From Arthrobacter subterraneus (GTDB lineage: Bacteria > Actinomycetota > Actinomycetes > Actinomycetales > Micrococcaceae), in contig NZ_FNDT01000005.1 in assembly GCF_900099735.1 (NCBI RefSeq), positions 62,001-126,000 of the forward strand: DNA of 64,000 nucleotides, in the 5' to 3' direction. The translations under genes were made by a program, and so were the position numbers. The notes under the pieces are model-generated. The model did no database searches. It worked only from the letters and a program-made list of their open reading frames with translations, and was not told where the DNA came from. Below are positions 54,259-63,550 of the stretch, one piece after another (position 1 is the first letter of the stretch; each line of letters opens with the position of its first letter).

Positions 54259-54990
54259 TTGTCCAAGCTGCCCTCCATTATCACCCTCGCCACGATTGCC
54301 GCCCTCCTCGCGGGCTGTTCCAACGCTGCCAGCGAGCCGTCCGCCGAGTCCGCCTCGCCGTCTGCTGCGGAGTCGGAGTCAGCTACACCGTCTGCTGAGC
54401 CGACCGCCGAAGCGACTGCCGAGGAAACCAGTCCGGCTGAACCCGAGGAGTCTGCTGAACCGTCGGCCGAGCCGAGCCCCGAACCGGCGTCGGAACCTGC
54501 CGCGGAGGCTCCTGCTGAGCCGGCACCGACTCTCGAACCGCTGCCGGCGGGCCCGAATGACCCGTTCGTGCCACCGCCGCATGGTGAGCCGAACCCGCTC
54601 GCACCGGTCACGCCCGGCATCCCGGGAGTTCCGCACTCCAGCCGGGAATACTTTGACTGGGTGAAGGTCACCCCGGTGCAGGGCGACGTTGAGACTGCTC
54701 CAACGGCAACCATTCGGCAGGGCGAGACGCTGGCCGTCATGGGGGACGGGTATGCGCCGGGTCAGAGTGTTTACGTGATGCTCGGCTGGCCCTACACCGA
54801 CTACAACTACATCGAGGAGCCGGCCACCGCGGTCGCCGACCAGAACGGCTACTTCATCTACCCGATCGTCATCGGGACCAACGTGCCGCCTCGCGACTAC
54901 GTCGTGATGACAAAGCCCCGGGGTGCTGACGGGCGCTTCGATGAGAGCCAGAAACGCTACCACAACCTCATCATCACGGCCGCAGAGTAA
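54259..54990 (+). CDS. putative lipoprotein with acidic Ser/Glu/Pro repeats
   Basis: A 243-residue exported protein. The signal helix LPSIITLATIAALLAGC carries a lipobox, and the Cys is near residue 17. A 75-residue low-complexity tract of PSAE and AEPAE type follows. The C-terminal ~120 residues include ETLAVMGDGYAPGQSVYVML, an IPT/Ig-like feature, and GYFIYPIVIG. TTG 54259 is the chosen start for the lipobox spacing, though GTG/ATG starts exist upstream. The function is unknown. Confidence 0.72.
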   Translation: MSKLPSIITLATIAALLAGCSNAASEPSAESASPSAAESESATPSAEPTAEATAEETSPAEPEESAEPSAEPSPEPASEPAAEAPAEPAPTLEPLPAGPNDPFVPPPHGEPNPLAPVTPGIPGVPHSSREYFDWVKVTPVQGDVETAPTATIRQGETLAVMGDGYAPGQSVYVMLGWPYTDYNYIEEPATAVADQNGYFIYPIVIGTNVPPRDYVVMTKPRGADGRFDESQKRYHNLIITAAE

Positions 54991-55046
54991 GGTCTTCGAT
55001 TCGGCGCTTCGCCAGGCTGGCAGAATAAGAACTCTTTGGGGGACCC

Positions 55047-55199
55047 ATGATGCTCGAACCTTCACCCGTCCTGCTGTTGATCTACGTCGTCATCCCGGCA
55101 CTGCTCAGTGCACTGGTGCTCTACGCCGTCGTTCGCTTCGGAGTGAAGCACGGCATGCGCGCCTACTACTCCGAAGTGGGACGCAAACCCGGCGACTGA
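55047..55199 (+). CDS. 50-residue single-pass membrane protein
   Basis: A short frame from ATG 55047, starting MMLEPSPVLLLIYVVIPALL and ending EVGRKPGD. One hydrophobic helix (~8-28) is followed by a basic cytoplasmic-type tail (VRFGVKHGMRAYYSE). GGGGGA lies four bases before the ATG. Its length and pattern resemble small conserved membrane proteins, but no family is named. It sits 57 bases after the lipoprotein gene. Confidence 0.65.
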   Translation: MMLEPSPVLLLIYVVIPALLSALVLYAVVRFGVKHGMRAYYSEVGRKPGD

Positions 55200-55265
55200 A
55201 GAGCTATCCGGGGCGGCTCGCGACCGGCCGGCGGCGCGCCGTTGAAACAATGCCCGCGCCGCGCC

Positions 55266-56573
55266 TCAACCCGTGAAGGCGCTGCTCCGTGCTGTGCCGT
55301 CATACCCGCCGGCAGGGGCATTCATCCCGAACAGGAAGCCCAGCGTTGGTGCAACATCGATGGTCCTCGCCTGCTCGGACGAGACAACCCCGGCCCGTAC
55401 GCGCGGGCTGCCACCGCTGATGAAGAACGGAATGGGTTCCGTCGCGGGATGCCCGTGGTTGCCGGGAATCGGGTTGGACACCACATACGGATCGGAGAAG
55501 CGCCAACCCGCCCGACAGGTGGCGATCAGGTCGCCCGCTTCCGGTCCGAGGCGGAGGCTCGACGGGTCGGCTACTGCCAGCACCCCGGGATGCGCGGCGA
55601 CCAGGCTGGACACCTCTGCCAGTCCTGAATCCCTGCTTGCTGCAGGCCCGGTCCAGTAGAGCAGGTCCGCTCCCCCATTCTGGGCGATGACTACCTGCGA
55701 GCGCAGGTCCTCGCGCTCCCTGAGGATCAGGTCCACCGAGATGACGTTGGTGGGGATAGACCAGTCCATCGAATGGTCCGCCAGCACCAGCAGCACGCTG
55801 GTGTCCCATTTCCCGGTGGCGGTGAGGTGGTCGATGAAGCGGCCGACCTGGCGGTCCGTCGACGCGAGCGCCGCCGTGCGCGCCGCCTGCAGCGTGGTTC
55901 CGCTCAGGTCGCTGTGTCCCATGCGGTCAACATCGCCCAGATTCGTAAAGACAAGGTCCGGGTCAGCCGCGTCCACCATGGCGATGATGGCATCCATGGT
56001 GGCAGCGTCCGGTGCATGCCCGCTCACAGGGACGATCGGCGCCGGTTCCCACCGGTACGTCGCCCGTTCCCCGAAAATCCCATACAGGTACTCCTTGCTG
56101 AGCACCGTTCCGGTGGTCCGGCCGGCCTGGTTGAGCCGTTCGATGATGGTTGGGAACCGGAGGTCCGTCGGGCGGTCCAGGTCGCGCTGTACTCCCTCGG
56201 CCCTGTCATAGATCTTGTTGGCGGGCACGCCGGTGCGGTCGGGACGCGCGCCGGTCATCATCATCACGTGGTTCGGGATGGTCTCCATGACGGGCAGCGA
56301 GCGGGCCGCCGGATAGGTGGTGCCGGACCCGCGGAGCGCCGCAAGCCTCGGAGTGAGGGCGGGCGTTATCTCGTCGGGACGGCAACCATCGACGACCAGT
56401 ACGTACGCCCGGACGCGCTCCTGCGGGCCTTTCGGCTTCGCCCACGCGGCACCCGGCGCACCCGAAAGAATGACGGCGGCGCCTCCCATAGCGCCCCAGC
56501 GGAGGATCTGCCGCCGCGTGGCTTCCTGGTTCACGGACAGCGGTCCGTTCACCGATGATGAGGTGTTGTTCAT
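55266..56573 (-). CDS. Tat-exported alkaline phosphatase superfamily protein (nucleotide pyrophosphatase type)
   Basis: A 435-residue exported phosphodiesterase. The signal begins TRRQILRWGAMGGAAVILSG. The active site has VVDGCRPDEITPALTPRLAA, with Asp metal ligands and a Thr near TYPAARSLPVMETIPNHVMM as nucleophile. Later LADHSMDWSIP and NHGHPATEP supply the remaining Asp/His ligands. The ATG at 56573 overlaps the upstream phoD-type gene stop by four bases (ATGA), so the pair is cotranslated. It likely cleaves nucleotides or phosphodiesters outside the cell. Confidence 0.86.
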   Translation of the reverse strand: MNNTSSSVNGPLSVNQEATRRQILRWGAMGGAAVILSGAPGAAWAKPKGPQERVRAYVLVVDGCRPDEITPALTPRLAALRGSGTTYPAARSLPVMETIPNHVMMMTGARPDRTGVPANKIYDRAEGVQRDLDRPTDLRFPTIIERLNQAGRTTGTVLSKEYLYGIFGERATYRWEPAPIVPVSGHAPDAATMDAIIAMVDAADPDLVFTNLGDVDRMGHSDLSGTTLQAARTAALASTDRQVGRFIDHLTATGKWDTSVLLVLADHSMDWSIPTNVISVDLILREREDLRSQVVIAQNGGADLLYWTGPAASRDSGLAEVSSLVAAHPGVLAVADPSSLRLGPEAGDLIATCRAGWRFSDPYVVSNPIPGNHGHPATEPIPFFISGGSPRVRAGVVSSEQARTIDVAPTLGFLFGMNAPAGGYDGTARSSAFTG

Positions 56574-58216
56574 GCCTGTCCTCCTGCCGGGGTTACCTTC
56601 TGGGTGCCCGCTGCTACCTGCCATGACTGGCTGCGCGCAACAGTGGAGCGTGGATCCGTCCGTTCGGTGAGGACGTACCAGTCCATCCGGAGCCCGGCCG
56701 GGGTCACATTGAGCACTGAATAGCCGTGAGAGTCGAAGTCGAGGTATTTAACCTGCGGGTTGTTGGCCTTGAATGCTGATTCGACCGACAGGGAGGCCGT
56801 CCGTGGCGGCACCCGCAGGATGTCGTCCAGGTTGTCGCTGGTGACGGAAGTACAGACCAGTTCCACTCCGACTGAGTTGCCGTTGACCGGGTACGTTGCA
56901 GGATCTGCGGGCAGGTCGCAAGCCCAACCGGAGTGGATGTCGCCGGTAAGGAAAACGGTGTCGCTGATGGCCCGGTCCCGGAGGTGCCGCAGCACCCGGG
57001 ACTGGTCTGCGGCGTAACCGTCCCACTGGTCCACGTTGTAGGGGACACCATCAATGGTTGTGGTGCCCAGGAGCTGCTGCATCGCACCCAGTTCGGCCGT
57101 GCTGAGTGTGGAGGGGAATCGGATGGGGGTGATCATGACTGGGTTGCCGACCAGCTTCCACTGGGCGTCCTGCGACGACAAACCGTTCAGGAGCCAGTCC
57201 ATCTGCGCCTCGCCGGTGATGCTGCGCGCCGGATCATCGACAGCCGGATCGGTCGGCCCAGAGGCCTGCTCGTCCCGGTAGGTCCGCAGATCCAGCATGG
57301 AGAGACTGGCCAGCGAGCCGAAGGTGAGGCGGCGGTAAAGCTGCCCGCCGGCGTCGTACCTCACCGGCATCCACTCCGCATACGCTTGCTGCGCTGCTGC
57401 CCGGCGTGCCTGCCACGCGCCTTCCGTCCCTTCGGTATGGTTTTCCGCGCCGCCGGACCAGGCGTCGTTGGCGGACTCGTGGTCATCCCACGTGACAACA
57501 AACGGCGCTACTGCGTGGAGCGCCTGAAGATCGGCGTCCTGCTTGTACTGCGCGTGGCGGCGGCGGTAGTGCTCAAGGACCGTCATCTCGATGGCCGGAT
57601 CGTGTGGACGGACGACGACGTCACGGGCCTGATATTCACCCGGCGCGTACTCGTAGAGGTAGTCGCCCAGATGGAGGACGAGGTCCAGGTCCGGGTGTGC
57701 GGCAAGGTGCCGATAGGAGGAGAACCAGCCCGCCTGCAGGTTGGCGCAGGACACCACTCCGATGCGCAGACCGTCGACCGGCGCACCGCTGGCAGGGGCC
57801 GTACGTGTCCGACCCACCGGTGATACCACTTTTCCCATCCTGAATCGGTACCAGTAGGTCGTTGCAGGCTCCAGGCCGGTGGCGTCGACCTTGACCGTGT
57901 GGTCGCGCCAGGGACCGGTGGCGGTGCTGCCGCGCGAAACGATGCGGCGGAACTCCGGAGAATTCGACACCTCCCAGGTGACCGTGACCTCCGGACCTGC
58001 GCCGGAACCCGGCAGCGATTCGTTGCTCGGGGTCACCCGGGTCCACAGGAGAACGCCGCCGGGCAGCGGGTCACCCGAAGCTACACCGTGGCGGAAGGGG
58101 CCGGCCGTTACCGGGGCGGACAGTGCGGAAGGGGCGCCGACGGAAGCGGTGGCCGCTCCCACAACTGCAACGGTGCCGGCAGCACGCAGGACATCACGAC
58201 GGGTGAAAGGGGACAT
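56570..58216 (-). CDS. phoD: alkaline phosphatase D
   Basis: A 548-residue Tat-exported, calcium/iron-dependent phosphatase. The signal FTRRDVLRAAGTVAVVGAAT is followed by the N-terminal PhoD domain (RHGVASGDPLPGGVLLWTRV). The catalytic domain has SCANLQAGWFSSYRHLA, HLGDYLYEY, VVTWDDHESANDAW and VFLTGDIHSGWACDL, which supply the metal ligands. It releases phosphate from organic esters. A possible Pho box and leaderless promoter lie just upstream. It is first in an operon with the other phosphatase. Confidence 0.93.
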   Translation of the reverse strand: MSPFTRRDVLRAAGTVAVVGAATASVGAPSALSAPVTAGPFRHGVASGDPLPGGVLLWTRVTPSNESLPGSGAGPEVTVTWEVSNSPEFRRIVSRGSTATGPWRDHTVKVDATGLEPATTYWYRFRMGKVVSPVGRTRTAPASGAPVDGLRIGVVSCANLQAGWFSSYRHLAAHPDLDLVLHLGDYLYEYAPGEYQARDVVVRPHDPAIEMTVLEHYRRRHAQYKQDADLQALHAVAPFVVTWDDHESANDAWSGGAENHTEGTEGAWQARRAAAQQAYAEWMPVRYDAGGQLYRRLTFGSLASLSMLDLRTYRDEQASGPTDPAVDDPARSITGEAQMDWLLNGLSSQDAQWKLVGNPVMITPIRFPSTLSTAELGAMQQLLGTTTIDGVPYNVDQWDGYAADQSRVLRHLRDRAISDTVFLTGDIHSGWACDLPADPATYPVNGNSVGVELVCTSVTSDNLDDILRVPPRTASLSVESAFKANNPQVKYLDFDSHGYSVLNVTPAGLRMDWYVLTERTDPRSTVARSQSWQVAAGTQKVTPAGGQA

Positions 58217-58224
58217 GTCTCAAT

Positions 58225-58257
58225 TAGATAACGGAAAAGCTACCGGGCAGTAACCGA
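58225..58257 (-). promoter_or_regulatory. candidate Pho box with leaderless promoter
   Basis: Three 11-bp direct repeats (read on the minus strand: TCGGTTACTGC, CCGGTAGCTTT, TCCGTTATCTA) lie 9 to 41 bases before the phoD ATG. The sequence TCTAAT occupies positions -12 to -7 from that ATG, and no ribosome site is visible. This fits PhoP-dependent transcription of a leaderless mRNA. The match is by eye. Confidence 0.45.
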
Positions 58258-58329
58258 AAAGCGATGTGCGACGGATCGTTTCCATAAAATTCATCCGCCG
58301 TTCAGGCTGCAGCCCACGGGACCGGCTTC

Positions 58330-59196
58330 CTAGTGCCTCTCTACCCCGAGCACGACGCCGGCCGCATCGGTCGCACGGTCCGGAACCGTGGTCGGGGACT
58401 CCAGATGCACCGCTCCGGAGGGCAGGATCCCGGCACCCCCGAAGCGTTCCATCACCCGCCACTGCGCGGTCACGTCTTCCCCTGCATGGTTCGGTGGAAG
58501 GCGGTCCCAGAAGTCGAACCCGCCGCACTCCACCAGAGCCGCCCGGTTGAACAGGACGCACCCTCCCACCCAGGCCACCTTGTACAGCCGCCAGTCCCCG
58601 GGCGCGAGGTCCAGTTCCGCCGCGGTGTGCGTCAGGTTGGCGGCGTTATGCAGCGGCCACCTCTCGAAGGACGGGCGGTCGGGGCGCACCTGCTCGGGAT
58701 GCACTCCGTGTTCCCAGAACTCAAGGCTGTGGCGTTCATGCTCACGACGGTCGTCAAGGTAGGACAGTCCCTGCACCGCCGCACCCACAAGACCGCATCC
58801 CGCGTCCCTCAGCGCTGCATGCATACGCGCAATCATCCCCGGCTCGAGCCAGACGTCGTTGTCCAGGAACAGCACTTCGGGTGCGCTTGACCGTTCCAGC
58901 AGGAATTGCCGCTGCTGCGCCACTCCCCGCCGAGGCAGGTTGCGCTCCAGAGTGACGGCGCGTCCCTGCACACGGAGAACGCGGATCATCGCCGCCACCG
59001 CCGGCTCGTCCCACACCGGTTCAGCGTCACTCTGGTCGCTCAGGATCACCGCGAAGTCCGGACCATCCTGGGCAGCGAGCCCGGAGAGAGTGACCGCCAG
59101 CTCGGCTGCACGGTTATACGAGGGAACGAGCACCTCCAGCGACGGCTCCCCAGCGGGAGCATTCCGCCCCCACTCCCCTGACCACCGGCGGCTCAT
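58330..59196 (-). CDS. glycosyltransferase family 2
   Basis: A 288-residue GT-A fold enzyme. SLEVLVPSYNRAAELAVTLS binds the nucleotide-sugar, and EVLFLDNDVWLEPG contains the DxD-type metal site. VAWVGGCVLFNRAALVECGG and the final NHAGEDVTAQWRV (ED acid) fit. The ATG at 59196 overlaps the heptose gene stop by four bases (ATGA). Position suggests it adds a sugar derived from the heptose nucleotide to a wall glycan; the acceptor is unknown. Confidence 0.88.
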   Translation of the reverse strand: MSRRWSGEWGRNAPAGEPSLEVLVPSYNRAAELAVTLSGLAAQDGPDFAVILSDQSDAEPVWDEPAVAAMIRVLRVQGRAVTLERNLPRRGVAQQRQFLLERSSAPEVLFLDNDVWLEPGMIARMHAALRDAGCGLVGAAVQGLSYLDDRREHERHSLEFWEHGVHPEQVRPDRPSFERWPLHNAANLTHTAAELDLAPGDWRLYKVAWVGGCVLFNRAALVECGGFDFWDRLPPNHAGEDVTAQWRVMERFGGAGILPSGAVHLESPTTVPDRATDAAGVVLGVERH

Positions 59197-60695
59197 GGCG
59201 CCGAGGTGGGGGTAGCCGGAGCGGTCCGGATCTTCTCGACCACAGCCGTCGTCGACCGCTCCGGAACATAATCGAGGATCCGCACCACCCCGCCGCACCG
59301 CTCCACCACCGGTGCCTCCTCCAGCATCTGCGACGAATAGTCCCCGCCCTTCGCATAGACGTCCGGCCGCAGCGCCTCGATCAGCGGCACGGGAGTGTCA
59401 GTGTCGAACGCGGTCACATAATCCACACAGCTGAGAGCAGCAATGACGCCGGCGCGGTCGGCCAGCGTGTTGATGGGCCGGTCCGGCCCCTTCAGGCGCC
59501 GTACGGAATCATCACCGTTCAACGCCACGACGAGCACGTCACCCAGTTGCTTTGCCTGGGTCAGATAGCGGGTGTGGCCGCGATGCAGCACATCAAAGCA
59601 GCCATTCGTCAGCACGATTCCGCGGCCCTGCTCCCGTTCAGCAGCGACACGCGCCAGCAGCTCATCGAGCGGGAGGACTGCGGAGGAAAGTCCCCCGAGA
59701 TACTGGACCAGATCGCTCGTGGAACACACCGAGGTCCCGGGCCTGCCGACCACCACGTCAGCCGCGGCCTGCGCCAGATCCAGCGCCGCCGTCATCGGCA
59801 TGCCCGCCGCCCGCGCCGCCGTCAGGCAGGCCACAAAGGTATCCCCCGCACCCGATGCCTGCTTCTCCGACGCCGGCCGCGCCCACGTCCGGTGCGCCTG
59901 CCCCTCCGGTGCCAGCAGCACGGTGCCGTCCCGGTCCAGGGTCACGACGACGGCGCCCGCCTGCGTCGCCGCGAAAAGCTCCTCCCGCCGCTCCGTCACC
60001 AGCGCGGCACGGTCGTCCGCCGCTGCCGTCGGGAGACTGACGCCGAGGAGCCGTGCAGCCTCCTGGGCGTTCGGCGTGACAATGGCCGGCGCCAGCTCAG
60101 ACCAGGGACAGGGATCGTGCGCATCGACAACCGTCAACGCGCCGCCGGAGTGCTCCCGCACAGCCTCCCGCACGGCCGGCCCCAGGGCACCGGAACCGTA
60201 ATCGCAGACGACGACGGCGGCGCTGCCGGACAGCGCGGCAGGAACCGCTGCTGCCATGGCGGCGACCGCCCCCGCCGGCGGCTCGCCGTCCTGGTCATCC
60301 AGGCGCAGCATCACCTGGTCCCCGCCGATGATCCGGTTCTTGGTGGTCGTCCGGACCTCCGCTGCAGTGACGAGCCCGGAAGTGTCCACCCCGGCGTCGT
60401 CGAGCAGTATGCGAAGCCGGGCACCGGCGTCGTCGGTTCCGATCAGGCCCACAAGCCGCACCCGCGCGCCGAGGGCAGCAAGGTTCATGGCGGTGTTCGC
60501 CGCGCCGCCCGGCGCATACTCGCGGCGCTTCAGATCCACCACTGGCGCGGGAGCCTCACGGCAGAACCGTTCAATGCTGCCGCTCCACCAGCCGTCCAGC
60601 ATCACGTCGCCCACGACGGTGACCACGGGCGCCACTCGGGCGAGCTCGGCCGGCACCCATTCCGTGAGGCCGCGGGCTTCAGACAATGCCGTCAT
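59193..60695 (-). CDS. hldE: bifunctional heptose-7-phosphate kinase / heptose-1-phosphate nucleotidyltransferase
   Basis: A 500-residue two-domain enzyme. The N-terminal PfkB kinase has TVVGDVMLDGWWSGS and the EKQASGAGDTFVACLTAA active site. The C-terminal domain (~365-500) has GIVLTNGCFDVLHRGHTRYL, with the HxGH motif, and MLEEAPVVERCGGVV. Together they make the ADP- or GDP-activated D-glycero-manno-heptose used in surface glycans. The ATG at 60695 overlapped the original end of the upstream gene. Owing to one extra base there, the frame is now continuous with the aldehyde dehydrogenase. Confidence 0.88.
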   Translation of the reverse strand: MTALSEARGLTEWVPAELARVAPVVTVVGDVMLDGWWSGSIERFCREAPAPVVDLKRREYAPGGAANTAMNLAALGARVRLVGLIGTDDAGARLRILLDDAGVDTSGLVTAAEVRTTTKNRIIGGDQVMLRLDDQDGEPPAGAVAAMAAAVPAALSGSAAVVVCDYGSGALGPAVREAVREHSGGALTVVDAHDPCPWSELAPAIVTPNAQEAARLLGVSLPTAAADDRAALVTERREELFAATQAGAVVVTLDRDGTVLLAPEGQAHRTWARPASEKQASGAGDTFVACLTAARAAGMPMTAALDLAQAAADVVVGRPGTSVCSTSDLVQYLGGLSSAVLPLDELLARVAAEREQGRGIVLTNGCFDVLHRGHTRYLTQAKQLGDVLVVALNGDDSVRRLKGPDRPINTLADRAGVIAALSCVDYVTAFDTDTPVPLIEALRPDVYAKGGDYSSQMLEEAPVVERCGGVVRILDYVPERSTTAVVEKIRTAPATPTSAP

Positions 60696-62111
60696 GGCCG
60701 TCCCCCCTTTCCTGGCGCCTCGATGTGCACCACCTTGACGGTGCAGAACTCGTCCAGCAGTTCCGGCCCGTACCCGAAGCCGTCCCCGGCTTTCCCTCCG
60801 CGGCTGGGCCGAACCCCCCGGAGCGCCGCCGAAGACGGCGTTGACCTTCACCGTGCCCACCTTCAACGCCGCGACAGCCTTCTGCGCATTGCCGATGGAG
60901 CCGGTCAGGATATTCGCCGCGAGCCCGTACCTGCCGGAAGCAGCCAGTTCCAGTCCCTCGTCGAAGCTGCCGACACGTTGAACCGGTGCCACCGGACCGA
61001 AGGACTCCTGGCTCATGATGTCCATCTGGTCCGAGCAGTTCAGCAGGACGGTGGCGGGGTAGTGCGCGCCGGGTCCATCCGGGATGGCGCCACCCTCCAC
61101 TGCCTCGGCTCCCCTGTTGAGCGCGTCCCGGACCTGGCCGTGCACAGTCTCACGCAACCGCCGGTCGACGAGCGGGGCAAAAATTCCCGACTCGTTGCGC
61201 TTCCGTGCCTCGCCGGCCAGCGCTCTGCAGAAGTCATCAGCGATGGCCTCGTGAACGTAAATGCGCTCGACGGCCGTGCAGATCTGGCCGCTGTTACTGA
61301 ACGCACCGATGGCAGCCTGCTCCGCTGCCCAGACAGGATCGACGTCGGAGTCCACGAGCAGCGGATCGTTCCCGCCGTTCTCCCGGATCACGTGCGCCCC
61401 GGTCAGCACGGCGGCACGGGCTATGCGGGCACCGGCAGCACTCGACCCGACGTGCGCAAAGACGTCGACCGCGCCCTCCGTCAGAAGCATCCCTCCGACA
61501 TCGGCGCCTCCCGTGAGTGTGGTCAGAACACCCGCAGGGAAACAGGGCGACAGAATATCGCCGAGCAGCCTGCCAAGGTGCGGGCAACGTTCACTGGGTT
61601 TATGGATAACCGTGTTGCCGGTGACCAGGGCGGCACCGAGCAGCCCGGAGGCAACCGCAACCGGATCGTTCCAGGGGGTGAGCAGCACGGCCACGCCGCG
61701 GGGCTCCGACAGCGTGTAGTCGGAGGCAAGGACGGAGCCCCGGAGGCTGTGGCCGCGGTGGAGTGGGCCTACTTCCGCGTACTGCTCAAGGGTTGCCGCT
61801 CCGGTTTCGATGCCAGCCAGGGCCTCCTCCCGCGGCCGCCCGGTTTCCCTGCTGTTCAGCTCCGCAAGGTGGTCCGCATCTGCCCGGAGTGCTCCGGCAG
61901 CCGCTTTGACCATCTGCGCACGTTCGGCCGGCGCCAGTGCCGCCCACTCGGGCTGCACTGACTGCGCCAGCCGGACAGCAAGGGCGACCTGCTCCCGTCC
62001 GGCGCGCTCCACCGTTCCCACCTCGCTCCCGTCACGGGGATCCACGATGGTGATGGACGATCCTTGTTCAGCAGCACTTCCGCGGGTCATTGTCTCGGGC
62101 TCGCTCGTCAT
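60692..62111 (-). pseudogene. aldehyde dehydrogenase family gene with 3' frameshift
   Basis: A ~470-residue enzyme oxidising an aldehyde with NAD(P). The catalytic Glu is in HVIRENGGNDPLLVDSDV, and the Cys in AFSNSGQICTAVERIYVHE. The frame changes near 60800, after VNAVFGGAPGGSAQP. The expected C-terminus (GFGYGPELLDEF, CTVKVVHIEAP) is found one base out of frame and ends at TGA 60692-60694. One extra base is the simplest explanation. Most catalytic sequence is intact, so a fused product might still be active. ATG 62111 has AAGGAG upstream. Confidence 0.75.
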
Positions 62112-62232
62112 TGCGCTCCTTGTCTGGCAGCGATTGCTTCGTGCCAGAGGAGTACCCACGGGGCGCCGATTTACACACCGATCCAGGGTGAATTACGTCT
62201 GGGGAGCCGGTTCCGGCCGAGGGCTCTTATTG

Positions 62233-63273
62233 TTAGCCGACGCCCTGGTCAGACGCATCGGCAAGGGCAGTACCGAACCGGTCGAGCGCCTGCTCTCCCA
62301 CGATGTCTCCGGGCAGCAAGGGAACCTGCAGCAGCGGGATACCGGGCAGGGACTGGCGCAGGGTCGTCAGGTGGGCATCCTCAAGTGCGCGCCGGTCCGC
62401 CAGGAGGCGTCCGGCGTCGGAGGGTGACCGTTTGTTGACCACCAGTGCTCCCACCTGGACTCCTGCACCGGCCAATTGCCGGTGCAATTCCACGGTCTCA
62501 AGCACCGGCAGCCTTTCGGCGGCGAGGACGATGACGAAGGCGCAGCTCTGCTCGTCGACGAGGACCGTGCGCAGCGATTCAAACCGCTCACGCCGGCGCA
62601 GGAGAATCCGGCGAATCTGCGCATCGCGCTCCTCCGCCGGTTCGGGTAATCGCTGGGTGCCCACGACGGCCTCTGCGGCATCTCGGTCCTCCAGCCCACG
62701 CAAAGCGGCCCCAAACCGCTCGGACCGGCCGCGACGCCGCAGCAACCCCTCAGTCCAGGCAGACATGATTTCGGGCAGCGCCATCAGGCGTGCGGTATGT
62801 CCCGACGGTGCGGTGTCAAAGACCACGAGGTCATACTCACGCAGTCCAAGATCCACCAGCTCTGCGATGCGCTCCAGAACGGCTGACTCATGCGCTCCCG
62901 GGGAGTCCCGGGCGAGCTGCATGTGCTTGTCGACCTCGCCGGCGAGGTGCTCGGGCATGAGCCTGCGGATGGTGCCCCCCACTGCTGCGAGATGCGCCTC
63001 AGTAGTGGCTACCGGGTCCACTTCAATCCCGTCGAGGGCCCCGGGTTCACCCGAACCACTGCGGAGCCCCCGCGCGAGCGGAGTGATCCTGTCCCCCACC
63101 GTGCGTTCCCACAGGTGCCCGAGATTGTGAGCCGGGTCCGTGGAGACAACGAGCACCCGCCGCCCCGCGCGGGCCTGCGCGAGCGCGGTGGCGGAGGCAA
63201 CCGCTGTCTTGCCCACGCCGCCCTTCCCGCCCACAAAGACCACCCGCCGGGCCCCGGCCAGCTCTAGCAGCAC
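62233..63273 (-). CDS. ArsA-type P-loop ATPase
   Basis: A 346-residue ATPase of the ArsA/Get3 class. The deviant Walker A is [19 protein letters not shown], switch I is [14 protein letters not shown] and switch [22 protein letters not shown]. The lack of the ArsA metal-binding Cys cluster and the single ATPase unit suggest it is not an arsenite pump. The GTG at 63273 lies inside the end of the cory-CC-star gene, overlapping ten bases. The client is unknown; membrane insertion or CstA maturation are possible. Confidence 0.85.
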   Translation of the reverse strand: MLLELAGARRVVFVGGKGGVGKTAVASATALAQARAGRRVLVVSTDPAHNLGHLWERTVGDRITPLARGLRSGSGEPGALDGIEVDPVATTEAHLAAVGGTIRRLMPEHLAGEVDKHMQLARDSPGAHESAVLERIAELVDLGLREYDLVVFDTAPSGHTARLMALPEIMSAWTEGLLRRRGRSERFGAALRGLEDRDAAEAVVGTQRLPEPAEERDAQIRRILLRRRERFESLRTVLVDEQSCAFVIVLAAERLPVLETVELHRQLAGAGVQVGALVVNKRSPSDAGRLLADRRALEDAHLTTLRQSLPGIPLLQVPLLPGDIVGEQALDRFGTALADASDQGVG

Positions 63274-63548
63274 GAGATGTGGTCAAGTGGAGAACGGTCC
63301 ATACCCATCCGGCGGTGCCAGTCGTGAAACCTGTCGTACACCACCGGCAGCAACTCCACCGTGTAATAGCTTGCGGGGTTCGGCACGCCCAGCGCCTCCG
63401 AGAGGACCAGCATCATGAAAAGATCCTCCTCATCCCGCTGCGCGCGGGCGAACGTCCGCCGGTAGGGCGCCACATAGAACTCGTGCAGCCCCGCACCTAC
63501 CTGCTCCCGTACGGCATGCAGGCGGTGCAGGAGCGTGCTCGTGGACAC
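63264..63548 (-). CDS. cory-CC-star protein
   Basis: A 94-residue protein ending SPLDHISCC, the double Cys at the very C-terminus that names this family, always next to an ArsA-type ATPase gene. [20 protein letters not shown] and [19 protein letters not shown] are core sequence. GTG 63548 begins two bases after the CstA stop. The role is not known; the terminal CC may bind a metal or serve as a recognition tag. Confidence 0.82.
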   Translation of the reverse strand: MSTSTLLHRLHAVREQVGAGLHEFYVAPYRRTFARAQRDEEDLFMMLVLSEALGVPNPASYYTVELLPVVYDRFHDWHRRMGMDRSPLDHISCC

Positions 63549-63550
63549 CT

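Noticed and set aside
59547-61961. An 804-codon open frame on the plus strand opposite the heptose and dehydrogenase genes.
   Set aside because: Composition rich in Arg, His, Gln and Gly with no motifs; it mirrors the GC-biased codons of the real minus-strand genes.
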